Shown piece after piece: positions 29,243-44,993 of a stretch of DNA of 64,000 nt; position 1 is the first letter of the stretch; each line of letters opens with the position of its first letter. The position numbers and the translations under genes are program-made. The DNA lies in assembly GCA_030522415.1 (NCBI GenBank), contig CM060107.1, positions 27,556,571 to 27,620,570 of the forward strand, in the 5' to 3' direction. Source of the DNA: Channallabes apus (lineage: Eukaryota > Chordata > Actinopteri > Siluriformes > Clariidae). The notes beneath the pieces are model-generated. The model did no database searches. It was given only the letters and a program-made list of their open reading frames with translations, and was not told the DNA's origin.

Positions 29243-32200
29243 TTTTAACAATATATTTAAATACCTGAGTAACATAATTGATCTGAGCACATTATCACTG
29301 AAAAACATGCTTTTTGCTGAATCTCCTGGACATATATTAAAAACATTGAGATATATCATTCCCACACTGCATATTTAGTGTTTAACAAAAAAGATCCTTC
29401 ACTGAGCAATTAACACATAACAGCATCACTGTGCTATTATTTTCAGTCTCAAATGACATGTGACCTTTCAGAAATGTCAAGCATAATCACACATGCAAGA
29501 TTCTCAGACAACCTAACACCTCCTGTCTGTCACTAATCGTTGGCACCCATAAAAAGAAAAACAAAGCAACTGTGACCTAATTTAGTGACTAGTTTTCAAA
29601 TCATACTGAGTAAAATCATTTTTAAATGAGAAATCATTACAAAATAAAGAACACTGACGAAATTCAGAGAGTCCTGAAAATTCCAATGATAAGATTTGGT
29701 GTCCTGTAAATGTTACACCATACACGTAATGTGTAACGAGACTCAAACGGTAGGAGGAAATCCGGATTTTGCATCACTAAAAGTATCAATAAAGCTTAGG
29801 CGTACAGTAGCCTGATGCACTATGTTTGGCCCTTTGTTCTTAAAAAAAAAATTAATGAACCACAGAATAGATGATTATTGTTGAAGTTGAATATTTAACA
29901 CAATAGTGTGCAAAACCGGTGGTGTCAGATATTAGTCATGTACAGTCCTTTTCTGTACTTCCCAGATCTTTCCTGTTTATCAGTGTTATTAGTTGTGTAC
30001 TGTACCAGTGTATTATACCACTTTTGAATCATCAAAGAAATAAAAGTCCATGGTAATGAAGTACCACAGACCCAGTTTGAGGGTAGGGGTATTTCGTCTA
30101 ATTGCAGTCTAAGATCTGAGTGGCTTGTATGTGGGCCTGATGTGTCTTGGTGATCAAAAGACTAAAGATGAAACCTGTGACACATCAGCCTTGAGGAGTC
30201 TGTGTATCCCACTCACACAGAGGAAAAGGTAGGTCACGCTAACAGTAGACAGCATGAGCACATGCAGATTAACCATGATGTAGCAGCTCCACATTACAGT
30301 AAACCTTCTAATGGTAATTTTGTGCGTGCCCAGGAGGAATTTTATCAGTGGAAAAGCACATCCAGACAAAATTCACAAAATAGATGCTTGTGTGGGAAAA
30401 GCGTATTATTTCAGGGAAATTTGCAATGTATACCAATAGATTTCTTTTTGTTAATATCATGGTAAACTTACTCTTCATTGGAATGTTTATGCAAATATAC
30501 TATGATGAATATCAGCTATTTAGCATGCTACCCTGCCACCTTTACTAACCTCTGTAGATTACCGTAGATTAATTATAGACCTGTGGGTGGTACGTTCTGT
30601 ACTTATGACTTATTTGCTGCTGTTGTACGTATTTACACTTGGCAAAAATATTCAATGGCAAAAAGTCACGCTTGATTCAGTGCATAATATTATCTGTATT
30701 CTGGTGTGGACTACTGCTGAAAAAATAAAAGCTGTCTTGTGCTTACCGCAGGACTCTTATTTACAATATGTGCATAGTTAAATCCTTTTAACACATTTAT
30801 TATTGTTGCCTCAACTCTTCCACACCTGTATATTGCAATGATTTAATCCTTAAATGTACTGTTTAATCCTTAAATGTACTGTAAAATAAATAACAGTCAA
30901 TTTATCCTACAGGAAATGACGGCTGTCATCCATTGCTTGCAGCAGCTGCACTGTACATGAACACACGGAGACCGCAAGTCTTTCCTCTGCCTGCTCAGTT
31001 CCATTTCTCTTCAGGAAACGTTTACTTGGTGAAAACCCTATGTTAGTGCATGTGCGTGTGTGTGTTTTTCCTTTTCGCACACTCACTGAGCCCAACGTGA
31101 GCTGTTCAGTTTTTTTGCCCCTGAAGTTTCCAGTCCTCATGGAAGGTGTCTTGTAAATGTAAATGTCAGCACTGTATATCAATGGTGTAACTGTCTGTAC
31201 ACCTTCAGAACGCCTTTTGTTTCCTCTGAAGCAGCTGAGGAGAACATCTGTCTTGAGCAACATGAAGCTCATTTCACATCACATGCAGCAACGCTCCTCA
31301 ACAGGTATGTGTCCACTGTCTCGTGACCTCTGCGTTTCTTGAGGTTGTTTGTAATGATTGAGGTTGTTTGCCTTTGGTATTGGAAGACTTGTATTAACTT
31401 TTTCACATGACAGAATTTCCCTACATACATACTGTTTATTTTAACGGCAGCTGTATGAATGAATTGTGGATAGAAGAATAGGATTTACTTCATAATACTC
31501 ATCAAATCATATTATTTTTATTTATATAATCGCATTGATAAAAGAACCCAGTGCTTCGGCCTTTACCTCTATTTTACCTCTATGTTACCTCTAACATGTT
31601 TATCATGCGTTGTGGCCTTTCAATGAAAATCAACAGCTGCTGAATAACGTATCAATTAAAGCTATTATCAGTGAAACTTATAATAAAATAATGTCTTAAT
31701 TGGCAAATGTTTGTGCTCACTAGCTATGTTGTGTAATCAACACTGTCTTGGACGGAGTTATTGCAAAACTCAGCTTAAACATATCTCCTGTGAACGACCA
31801 GGGGAACAGAAGAGACACAAGCCACACAGGATGCAGACCTGCCTGCTGTTTTGTGTGAAGGTAAACTGGCCTACGAGACTAAGTATAATTTACATTATAA
31901 TGATTTTAGAAGTAATTAATAAATTAATAATTAATTTAGTGGAAATATAAAATATGTTTAGAGATAGTACAGCTAATATTCTACATTAAGGTTACTCCAT
32001 TAGTGAAGAATAATAAACCATAAACGTTAGCATGTATACATCATAGGTATTGATAACATCTCATTTAATGCTTGAATGGATAACTTTTTTTTATTAAATG
32101 GTTAAAAATGCAATTACTATACAAAATAATTATTCCTTATCAATGTTTATTCCATTCATAAGTAAAGTACACCAATGTAATGATTGTGTTTGTTTGTTAA

Positions 32201-32687
32201 AATGTATTAAAGTGAGAGTAAATTCCACTATTCCATCATTATTACTGTATGTGCATTATGGCAAATTTGGTGGGCATGTTTACATTCAAAGACAGAAAAT
32301 GCATTTATTAACACTAGTGTATTTAATTAAATGAACATTCATTACTACATGTGATACGTGTGTAGTAATTCTGAAGGTAATTATATTACATAAAAAACTA
32401 AAATACTGTGTCAACACCTAAATCATTATTATATGATCTATTTACATGTACAGTGTTCAGTTCATTTACTTTTAGATTTAGTATTTTTACTATATAGAAA
32501 GTAACCACTTTGCCCTGACCAGCTCAGGCATGATAAACATCAACAAAGGCCGTTTTGAGACTGCTGCAGGCCTTTCTACACCAACAGGCGGAAAGTAGGC
32601 AAATTAGGGTGCAGGATCCAGTCAGCTGGTTAGAGAACTGTGTGCTCAGAGCCCGTGTTAAATCCTCTCCTCTGTGACCGTGTTTAG

Positions 32688-35396
<2,709 letters not shown>

Positions 35397-35620
35397 CAGT
35401 CTTCATCCACTAAATCAACTGTTCCTCATAAGCAAGGAAATCATGAGAGTTACACTAAAAAGGAAAACAGTTTTTATTGACCTTATTTCTGTCAAGGCTA
35501 TTCGAAATGCATTCTAGTGGTTAAAATGATGATGTGCGGTTCTATTCTTGTGTTCTTAACAGATTTTATTTCTGTTGAATTATTTAAATGTGTATGTTTA
35601 TAATTTTTATTTATTAACTT

Positions 35621-35626
35621 AATAAA
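35621..35626 (+). terminator. sh2d7 polyadenylation signal
   Basis: AATAAA 225 bp after the stop codon, in an AT-rich 3' UTR. Confidence 0.7.
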
Positions 35627-37454
35627 AAAATAGAGTTATTCAGAAATCACAGAGTTTGCATTTAAATTTGAATTTTATTGGCAGCAGAAATTTATTGGCA
35701 ATAAAGCATCAGACTAAGAGTACATTGCAATAATAAAAAAGGATGCTCAGTACTAACTGCAGTACTTTAGTCAGATCAGTGGCTCACCACATGACACATT
35801 AGGCTATTTGACCTTTTAACTTTATACTGTAATCACAGAGAACTGAACTGATGAGGAATAGAAGGGAAGTCTGATGCAACTATAAGATTTTAATTGATTT
35901 GGCAAGTCTTTCCTTCTGCCGATTTACATCCAGCCACCTCTATTCTCATGCAGAAAAATATAAACAAAAATCGGATTAATCAGCTTACAGCATATGTCCT
36001 GTATACTCTTTTGCTAAGTCCCATTGACCCACACCATCTTTTGATTTTACACTAATACAATTGCAAAATTGAGTCGGAAATTACAATATTCCATGTTTAT
36101 CTAACTTTTAATCACTATAAAAAAAATTATGAACACAGAAAAGCAGTTTGTGTTTCGAGATAGAAGATTGCGTGTGTGTATGCATGTGTGAGACTGTAGA
36201 AGGAAGAAATGTGACATATTTATTCGTTGTTATACTTAGACCTCATCACCTCTTAAGTCATTGTCTGAATGACAATATTATATATTAACTAAAACTATTG
36301 TTGTTAAAAAAAAATTTATAATATAAAGTAAGTCCCTAGAGCTTGTGGTGATCGAGACTGTCAGTAAGATTCATGTGGAGGTGGGGAAGAGCCCTATGTG
36401 CTGATAGCTCCATGCCTCACACTCTCATTAGCATGAGCGCTGTAGCTGGTGGCTTGTAAAGCACCATAAATCTTCTGATAGATGATACTATTATTCACGA
36501 GCAACGAGTGTGGGCTGAGCATCATTCACGTGATCCTTCACTAGTGAGTGATGTGTGCCTCAAGTGTGAAACCCAGGCCATCCAGCCTTCTCTACTATTT
36601 GTGTTAGGGTTGTGTATCTTAAAAGTGCACTATTATGACATATCGGAAACATCTGTGAAAATAGAACACATGGAAACACAGATAGACTGAGTGCAGTATA
36701 TATTGTGCAAGTGTCTGTTGAGAGAATAAGATAACAGATGTCATGTTGCAGAAAGGTATGCAATGAGAAAAAAGGGGTGGAAATATTCACATACATGCAC
36801 ATATACTTATGTATCTATTCTAAGACTCATAGATTATTACTACAAAGAAGTATGTTTCATAATGCACATATGAAAATGGAATGAATTCATATTCTCATGA
36901 ATGAACCCTGTGTGAGAGACAAAGCAGTTCTTACAATCTGCCATGAATTTCTTCATAAGCAACAAGTCAGTGTAGCCATCATTTATAAAAATGACATTTG
37001 GCTTAAAGGTGTCAGGGTGGATGAGATTAACATTATACAGTTTGTAGGCTGGTGACTATTCAGTTTGGAATTAAATATAGTTCACTTAGCCTAAAATTCA
37101 ATGCAAGGATCTATGGATACCACACACACAGTCACACCACATACCAGGATTTTTTTGTATAATTTTTTTATAGATAGAAAAAATCCTGACAACAACATAT
37201 TCCATGTAATTGTTTCAAGCCATTGAGACTACAGTATGTCTTAAAATTCCAATCTGCAGTTGTCTTAGAATCATTATAATTATACATGTAACTAATATGT
37301 AATACTGTATATTTAACCATTTAAATATGGTTAGCTGCAAAATTGGAAGCACATAACTGTATAAAATGCCTCTGAGTGCTCTAGCATTATAGTTTCTTTT
37401 CCTTGGAACAAACCTAATATAGCATAAAGAAAAATTAAATAACGCCCAGGGAAA

Positions 37455-37520
37455 TTGGTTTGGCAAGGTTGGAGTGGAAAATCGCCAACTGACATCACAG
37501 TGCCCTGACCTTGCTTTGAC
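37455..37520 (+). mobile_element. possible Tc1-like fragment
   Basis: GGTTTGGCAAGGTTGGAGTG ... CAGTGCCCTGACCTT resembles the transposase segment around the second Asp to Glu in the same family as 39631-39955. Short, low certainty. Confidence 0.35.
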
Positions 37521-37541
37521 TGCACCTCCTTGTGTGACATC

Positions 37542-37623
37542 AGCTCGTCATGGTTGATAATGTGAGATCATGATGCCGTGCTCTGCCAGCATCATGATCT
37601 CACATTATCAACCATGACAAGCT
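37542..37623. repeat. 35-bp near-perfect hairpin, 12-base loop
   Basis: Arms 37542-37576 and 37589-37623 pair at 34 of 35 positions, 29 of them contiguous. The arms contain TGATAATGTGAGATCATGAT. The loop is CGTGCTCTGCCA. Confidence 0.92.
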
Positions 37624-39630
37624 ATCAGCTAGAAAATGTACAGTATTGTCACCAATAAATGTATTTTTTTTTTTAGTTTTTTCCATGTGATGTACATCAT
37701 AAAATGCTGTACTATATATCTTCATCATCTGCTACTACATTCAGTACATTAAAAAGTGTGATTTAACCAAATGATACATATTTGATGCAGTACTTTTAAG
37801 ATGTTTATACTATTGTCTAGGTTTCACTCTCTTTCATTTTTTTATTCAACCTTTGATCAAACTTTACTAACTCATTCATAACATGTTGTACATGCTTATC
37901 ATAAGAACTACTCAACATACTGTTAGCTAAACAACAGTTTATTTTTTTTCAGTTTTAGTTTTTGTATTTTTTATAATAAGGAAATATGTCCACCAATATT
38001 GCAGATTCATGGTAAAATCTTATATGCTTCTAAAGACACTAGATATCTCTCACAAAAGCAAACCTCATCACTTTGCAGTGCTACAAATCCCTGGACAGAC
38101 GTTTGCTCTATAATGAATTAATTACTTAGTCATGCACCTCATTTCCACATAGGTCTGTGACTGGAAAACTGATTTTATTATGTTTTGGCACAATACCTGC
38201 ACTGTTTATCATAATGCATTGTATTGTAGATATGCACTATGGTAGGTATAATTCAGTTGTTGTTCTTTTTTTCAGGTCACGGGCAAATGTACTAAAGATG
38301 ACTGCACTGGGTTTCATAGTGGTTTTAAATCAAACCTGATACAAATTCAGCACTTGATTCATGAAAAGTGTCACAACATCATTTTTATTAAAATGTAAAA
38401 GATAAGATTTTGATGTTTTCCATCTGTTAAAACACATGAGCATTGCACTTCAAAAAGTTTCAACCGGATTGAGTAATACTCATTGTTGCATAGATTCCTC
38501 CATATATGTTCTATCACAACTCTGTGTGTATAGTATGTGTGCATTGTCTCTTTCCCTCTGTAACATAGACCAAACAGAGAGTGTGAGATTACAGATTACA
38601 GAGATAAAATTCAGAAATCCAGAACTGCTCGTACTGCAAGAAACAAATAAACAGGTATATGAATGAAACTTTAATGTAAATATATGGGTCAGTGAGCTGG
38701 AAAAGTAACACGGTAGTGGCAGAACAAACAAAGGAGCACTGTGTTGTATTTCCTTATTTGTGCACTAGTCATGTAATTGGCAGGCAGAACATTTATGTAT
38801 TAAATTGTGGGGGGTTTGTAATCATTATTGTTATTCTTTTATTGAGACTGATTTCTATTTGAAAACATAGGACAGGACAAAAATAACTTGATAATTGAAT
38901 AGAAAACTGAACTGACTCTGAGTGCTATTGAGCTGCTTTTTAACACTTAAACATTATGCAGCTCTGCTGAGGTGCCGTCTTGGACTTTCACAATACTCAA
39001 ATTGGATTCGAGGCTTGACAAAAGCGGCACAGTGTATGAGAGAGTCACTAATGCCCTGCTTTGCACTACGGGCTGGTGAATCAATGCGCTTAATGGCAAC
39101 TTTACAGTCCAGCACACTTGGTGACTGTATCAGACTCAAACAGAAGTCATCCTATTGGGGGATCTAAATCAACAGCTGCTCCGGCTGAGGAGCGCAATTA
39201 ATGAAGCCGCATCATCAGCACATACCTCCCCCCACAGATTTTAAAATGGGCCTCATAAAGGGAGCTGGAGGTAACTACAACAGGAATTAACTGCATATTA
39301 ACACGAGCTGCCTTCCTCTAATATGTGCGAATTGCTGCACTCTGACTCCACACTTTTTCATCAATATTAGTTGTTATTTTTTCAACATTACCATTCAACA
39401 CCTTGTTCGTTAAGACTAAAATGGCTTAGTTGTTCTGGTTCCATTTAGCAAGGATTCTTTGTTTCATCCCTATAGCTACAATGTTTTCTGTAAAACCCTA
39501 TAGAAGTGCTTTCCTTCCAAAGCAAGTTTTAGATCTATTTAGAAACATGAAACCATTCGACCTCCGCAAAAGCTGTGAGACACCCTATACAGTACCTTGA
39601 GTGTATTTCTGTATTATAAACTATGCTTAT

Positions 39631-39955
39631 ATGCAATATAAGGCCAGAAGTATGTGGATAGCTGAACATCACATGGTCAGAATGACGTTGTATACTGTAG
39701 TATTAAGATTTTATTTCATTGTACCTAAGAGGCCCTTAACATGTTCCAGCATGGCAATGTCCCCGTGCACAATGTAAGATTTATGACCACATGGTTTACC
39801 AAGGCTGCACAGAGCCCTGACCTTAACCCCATCTCACTGAACATCTTTGAGATGAACTGCACCTCAGGCCTTTCCAACTGACATCAGTTCAGGATCTCAC
39901 AAATGCTATTGTGGCATAGCTCTTAGAACCCACAGCATTTTTAGTCATTTTTTTA
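39631..39955 (+). mobile_element. Tc1-like deletion remnant (GGCCAGAAGTATGTGGATA end)
   Basis: The left end resembles the family with GGCCAAAAGTATGTGGACA termini. The sequence then jumps to the transposase 3' part: TGTTCCAGCATGGCAATG (QHDNAPVH-like region), AGAGCCCTGACCTTAACCCC (PDLNP) and ATGAACTGCACC. No right end found. Confidence 0.65.
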
Positions 39956-40599
39956 ACAAACATACTGTAGATAGGGCTCAGAATTGTGCAATATAGAGTG
40001 CCTTGTCGCTTTTTTCAGCTCAATCTTAAACTGAATTTTAATCAACTATGCAAACATGACTGAGCAAAAAAAAAAGTGTCACATAAAAAAGAAATAGCAC
40101 AGATGATATTGATACATATGTAGTGTTTAAAAAATTGTTACTTTTTACACATTAAAAAGTAATAAAATCTTTCGTTCGACCTGATATATCCAAAAACCCA
40201 TATGCACAGTTTGATGTCTGAAGACTCCCCGTTAACACACACCAACAATGCTTCCAAATAAGCATTTTTTTTTTAATCATCACTGACATATGCTGTATTG
40301 CACAAACCACCACATCTATGTATCTTGAAACACCACATCTATTGTATCTTGGTCAATACTTCAGGCTATATTTAAAAATGTGCCCTCGTCATCCTTTTAG
40401 CCATGTAGTGAATTACAAATTAAGTTTCTATTAAAAGCTTGTGTTGTGGTAATTATACGTATACTGCATTGCTCATCACATCGACGCAAGACCTACTGTT
40501 GATTTTAATCAATTTTGAATGCAATGGACTGAATTCCCATACAGGATGTATTCATGCCTCACTGTACAATGTGTCTACAAGACATTTATATCCATGGTT

Positions 40600-40690
40600 A
40601 AGGAGCTGATTAAGGTTTACTGTTCAGAAGGTAGGGGGTTCAAGCCCCAGCACTGCCAAGCTGCCACAGTTTAACAATATAAAAATAATT
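40600..40690 (+). mobile_element. SINE-like fragment (copy of the 21986 family)
   Basis: GGGGGTTCAAGCCCCAGCAC TGCCAAGCTGCCACAG closely matches 22003-22030. Only the middle part is present. Confidence 0.6.
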
Positions 40691-42341
40691 TCACTATGCT
40701 GACATGTATTTGTGATTAAAAAAAAAAAAAAAAAAGGTTTATTCTAAAGCCTGTGGGTCCAAAATGACCCCGACCAAGATGAAGTGATTTGGAAGAATAT
40801 TTGAATGAATTCACTTTTTTATTTTAGTGTCACGTAGAACCATGAGATTTTTGTCATCTGTTGAAACCAACAAAAATTCCAGCACTGGCTCCACCTGGAG
40901 CACTCACAGACTCACTGCATGTTTAAACACACTGCTATTCAACCTTTTCCCCCAACAGATAAAAAAAAAAATCCATTATTATTCCATTATGAAAAAAAAA
41001 TAAAAAATCAGGTCTGTTCTTTCAAGCCAGGAAAAGCAAACGGCTATAAATCACACGTCTAGGCTTATATAGCCATGGACAGACGTGTGCAGCTCTGAGC
41101 TCAGATTTACCGCACCTCAATATGTGGGTATAATAATCCTGCTGTGTGCTGATGCAGCACTGCTCATAACGATCTCATTCAACATAAAAAGTCATTACAG
41201 GTTATACAACAGGTTATACAAGTCCAGAGAAATAATAACCATTCTCTGCTGGAGATGCTGGCTAGTGACAGCTGAAGGAGTTAGGGCCCTAAGCCTGGTG
41301 TGAAACACAAAACAAAAAGATGTTTCACTTTTGTTTGTGCCTATAGACTTAGTTGCCGACCAAAACTGTACTGCAAGTTTTTTTTTTCTGGTAAACCCTT
41401 GAATTGACATAAAATACAAAATACTAAAGTTATAGAAAATCAGCATAGCGGTTTGATGTACACCGATCAGCCATACCATTAAATACCCATTTGGGGTCCA
41501 CCTGTGCAACCAAGGCAACTCTAGTCCCTTGGGTAATGGCTCCACAGGGCCTCTGAGGATGTACCGTGGTTGTCTGGCACCGAGTCTTTGGCCAGCAGAT
41601 CCTTCTAGTTGCAAGGTGGGCCTTAATGGATCAGACTTATTTGTCCAGTGCATCCCACGGGTGCTCAGATTTAGATCTGGGGAGTTTGGAGGCTAGGTAT
41701 GCAACCGTGAACTCTTTGTCTATTGAGTCCCATGTGCAGCAGGCTTTGATACACTGGGTGTTCTGGTGTCTTTCTATCTTGGCCAACACCGACTTTCTGT
41801 CAGCAATTTGGTGGTGTATAGCTAGCTAGTGATCAATGTTGTTCAGTTAACCTGGCGGTGGTGTTACAGTTTTTTTACAATCGCTATGACAATTTTTTAA
41901 AAACATTTAACAAGTTTCCTAAACTCTTAACACAGTTAGCACAACATCCGTCTTTGTAGGTTATACAATTAACATATTTCTTGTTGCTTTGATACAAAAT
42001 GCATACAGTTAACACCAATTTAAAATGCTTGAACTTCTTTTACACATAAGCTCAACCAAGAACAAAACAATGTAATTTTACAGTCAAATTTTAAATGCTT
42101 TCACACTGTATGTCAGAACAGATAACATCATGTTCTAAACATAACTTATATAGGCTAAAGTCAAAGTGAACAGCTCTTCATATTGTGAATTGAAAAACCA
42201 AATATATTCCCTTTTTATTCCATTGCCAAAGAAACAGCTTATTGCAGTTATGCAAATATGTAAACCACATGAACAATCACATGATAAAAGAGGACTCTTT
42301 GGGGTGATCTTGTGTGGAAAAGGAACAATATAGAGCAACAC

Positions 42342-42342
42342 A

Positions 42343-42422
<80 letters not shown>
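42342..42422. repeat. (AAAG)n(AG)n microsatellite
   Basis: About ten AAAG units followed by about twenty AG units, just upstream of the transposase coding start. Confidence 0.95.
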
Positions 42423-42427
<5 letters not shown>

Positions 42428-42513
42428 AAGAAAAAATGCCTGCATGAGGGAGAGGAAGATGAGTACCAGGACAATTTAGAGGAGTGGGGCAAGGTAGAGG
42501 GAGAGGAGTTAGA

Positions 42514-43851
42514 ATGCGTGGTGGTGCTCAGAGAAGGATCAGAGCTAGGGTAACTGATCAAATAAGAGCTACTATCATTGACCATGTCATAAACCATGGG
42601 CTATCATACAGAGAGGCTGGTGAACGAGTACAGCCAAATCTCAGCCGGGACACAGTGGCATCCATTGTCCGTATTTTCAGAGAAACCAACAGGTAGGATA
42701 TTCCTTCTCCTACAGTGTAAATAATTTTACCATTTACTGTATAAGAGTAACTGTATGCCTCCGGTCTCTAATATGTAACTGTATTTTGTCCCTCTAAGGA
42801 TTCAACGTCTACCTCCATCAGGGGGCAGAGGAAAGCTCTTGAATGAAGAACAGGAACTTGCTATTGTCAACATGGTGATTACTGACAATGAAATAAAACT
42901 GAAGGACATTCAGTCCAGAGTTGTAGAGGACAACCTTGTCTTTGGGAACATTGCAGCAATCAGCATAACATCCATTTCTCGGACTCTAGCTAAACACAGA
43001 GTCCAAATGAAACAACTATACAAAGTTCCTTTTGAAAGGAACAGTGGGCACATCAAAGAACTCCGTCACCAATACGTCCAGGTAAGGTTATACAATACAG
43101 CCATTACTGTACTATACACAGTGTGTTTTGCAGTAAACTATAAACCTGGTGTGCATTAGTACATACTGTACAGTAGGTATACAGTACAGCACAGCATTTA
43201 CATACACTGTGTGTAATTACTTTCAGAGAGTCATAGAGTTGGAGGCCAATCATTTCCTTCAACTTGGCGAAAATGCGTCGCCGTGGGAGAAACATAATAG
43301 GCAAAAGGGCCACAGTTACCGTGCCAGGCCAGAGAGGAGCCAACATCCCCATGTGCACCGCAATCTCCAACAACAGTTCACTCCTGCATAAATGTCAGGT
43401 TGGCCCCTACAACACCGACCGCCTTCTCCTGTTTTTAGAAGACCTGCATGAAAGACTGGTGCCAGAGGTAGAAAGGGGACAGGTGGGAGACCACTTGCCA
43501 ATATATGTTAACACATGGGACAATGTGGCATTCCACCATTCCCGTGCAGTCACAGCCTGGTTTGACGCCCATCCAGGAATGATGACCCATTTCCTTGCCC
43601 CTTACTCCCCTTTCCTCAACCCCATTGAGGAATTTTTCTCAGCCTGGAGATGGAAGGTTTTTGACAATCGTCCACATGACCAAATGTCTCTCCTGGATGT
43701 AATGGATGCTGCATGCCAAGACATCACAGCTGAACACTGCCAGGGGTGTATAAGGCATGCCAAAAGATTCTTCCCACGATGCCTTGCCAGAGATATCAGG
43801 TATGATGTGGATGAGAACATGTGGTCAAATGCAGAAGACCGGACAGAATAG
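42514..43851 (+). pseudogene. IS630-like DDE transposase, three exons, first Asp deleted
   Basis: Exons 42514-42692, 42799-43081 and 43227-43851, with GT-AG introns of 106 and 145 bp. Exon 1 has a GRGRGVRMRGG head (GTG at 42484 stands where a family ATG is expected; the first ATG in frame is 42514) and an HTH (GLSYREAGERVQPNLSRDTV). Exon 2: IQRLPPSGGRGKLL ... KQLYKVPFERNS. Exon 3 begins RVIELEANH, then lacks the YVDEAGF segment with the first catalytic Asp and changes frame. It resumes at FNLAKMRRRGRNIIGKRATV, GPYNTDRLLLFL, WDNVAFHHSRAV (second Asp), YSPFLNPIEEFFSAWRWKVF (Glu) and ends in DVDENMW. Otherwise well preserved. Confidence 0.9.
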
Positions 43852-44557
43852 AAAATTACTTTGTTTTTTTTCTCATTATAATTCCAGTGTTTTTTCTGTT
43901 TGTTTATCTTGCAGTAATGTCCTTTTGCAAATAAAATCTGTACTGCAGCAGTTCTGTGTCCGTATTTTTTTTTAATATAAACTGTACATTTTATAAAACT
44001 ACTCTGACATGGTCATTCACTTTTTTGTATTGAATTTCTGCAGCAAAAGAAACAAAATGCACGCATTTACTAAACCCAACAAAACAAAAATGTAGAAAGG
44101 CTTCAAATATAAGGGCAGACCTGACACATAAAATAATGCAGTTTCTGTAATTTCAGCGGTGATGGTGTTTTTTTGTCAATGTGTTATGATTGACTAAATG
44201 TTCCTGTTGGAAGAGGACATGTGTTACTGTTTTGAGTAATTATTTGATTTTAAAACATGTTTGCAGTGTTTTGCTAGACATACAGTGTACCTGTGGTAGT
44301 TTATTATTGTATTTTGGTGTTTAGTTTACAATGTGTGATTTTGAGCATGAAATTAACCGCTTTGCCAATTGTGTGTTTTAGGTGTCATGGTGCGTTAAGA
44401 GTTTAGGAAACTTGTTAAATGTTTTGAAAAAACTGTCATAGCGATTGTAAAAAACTGTAATGTAATGGCTGATCAGTATCATTACCATGTTCTTGCATGG
44501 GAAAAAAAATCTGCGGTATTAAACAGATGCACTCAGTCAACAAACAGCAGAAAATAT

Positions 44558-44563
44558 TTTATT
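44558..44563 (-). terminator. candidate cib3 polyadenylation signal
   Basis: AATAAA on minus about 960 bp after the cib3 stop codon and 100 bp before the IS630-like element. Candidate only. Confidence 0.4.
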
Positions 44564-44954
44564 CAAAGTTAAGTCAAATGCCCTCTATTACACTGAAAAA
44601 AGGGTTAATATTAAGAGATTAAGAGGTGGCGCTAACACACATCAGGTTCAAACAGGAAAACAAGAACATAAGAGCACAATTAAAAATAAATTATGGTTTC
44701 TGAATAGTTGAATGTAAGAAAAGGTGACAGAGCCCTTGGTACAACTGGAGAACAGTTTGATATGATTGTCGTCATGCTCCAGTCCTATAAGCAATAAGAC
44801 AACTAAGAGATTCAGGTACAGCAAAAGCAATTTATAGCAGAGGGCAAAATTAATGCAACTCATGCATTTCAGGGAATAAGATTGCATAGCTGTATAAAAG
44901 ATAAGACTGTCTCTTTGACTGTGATGCCAGTGCTGTGCTTTTAGCCCTCATTTT

Positions 44955-44993
44955 CTCTCTCTCTCTCTCTCGCTCTCTTTCTCTCTCTCTCCT
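44955..44993. repeat. (CT)n microsatellite
   Basis: CT units with a few interruptions, in the probable cib3 3' UTR. Confidence 0.9.

Larger units (their letters stand above)
41867..44457 (+). mobile_element. IS630-like (Tc1/mariner superfamily) element with spliced transposase
   Basis: 2591 bp. Inverted ends start CAGTTTTTTTACAATCGCTA (left) and CAGTTTTTTACAATCGCTAT (right, inverted) and match over about 65 bp through TTTAACAAGTTTCCTAAACT. TA dinucleotides flank it at 41865-41866 and 44458-44459. It has a three-exon transposase gene. Similar genes are common in fish, where predictions often call them IS630-like (memory). Confidence 0.92.
41461..44477 (-). mobile_element. older Tc1-like remnant split by the IS630-like element
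   Basis: The left part 41461-41864 starts CACCGATCAGCCATACCATT and on minus reads PWLHRWTPNGYLMVWLIGV-type 3' sequence, plus a worn PNSPDLN region near 41670. The right part is only TAATGGCTGATCAGTA at 44458-44477, the matching inverted end. The two halves flank the insertion at 41867-44457. Confidence 0.8.

Noticed and set aside
30907..31272. possible gene on minus upstream of sh2d7
   Set aside because: 121 codons with no family resemblance and no matching splice partners found.
37542..37623. miRNA gene call
   Set aside because: The stem is almost perfect along its full length and lacks the bulges usual in miRNA precursors; no expression evidence. Kept as a repeat and a finding.
42248..42597. 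Ser/Leu-rich frames on minus
   Set aside because: Shadow of the AAAG/AG microsatellite and of the transposase exon on the other strand.
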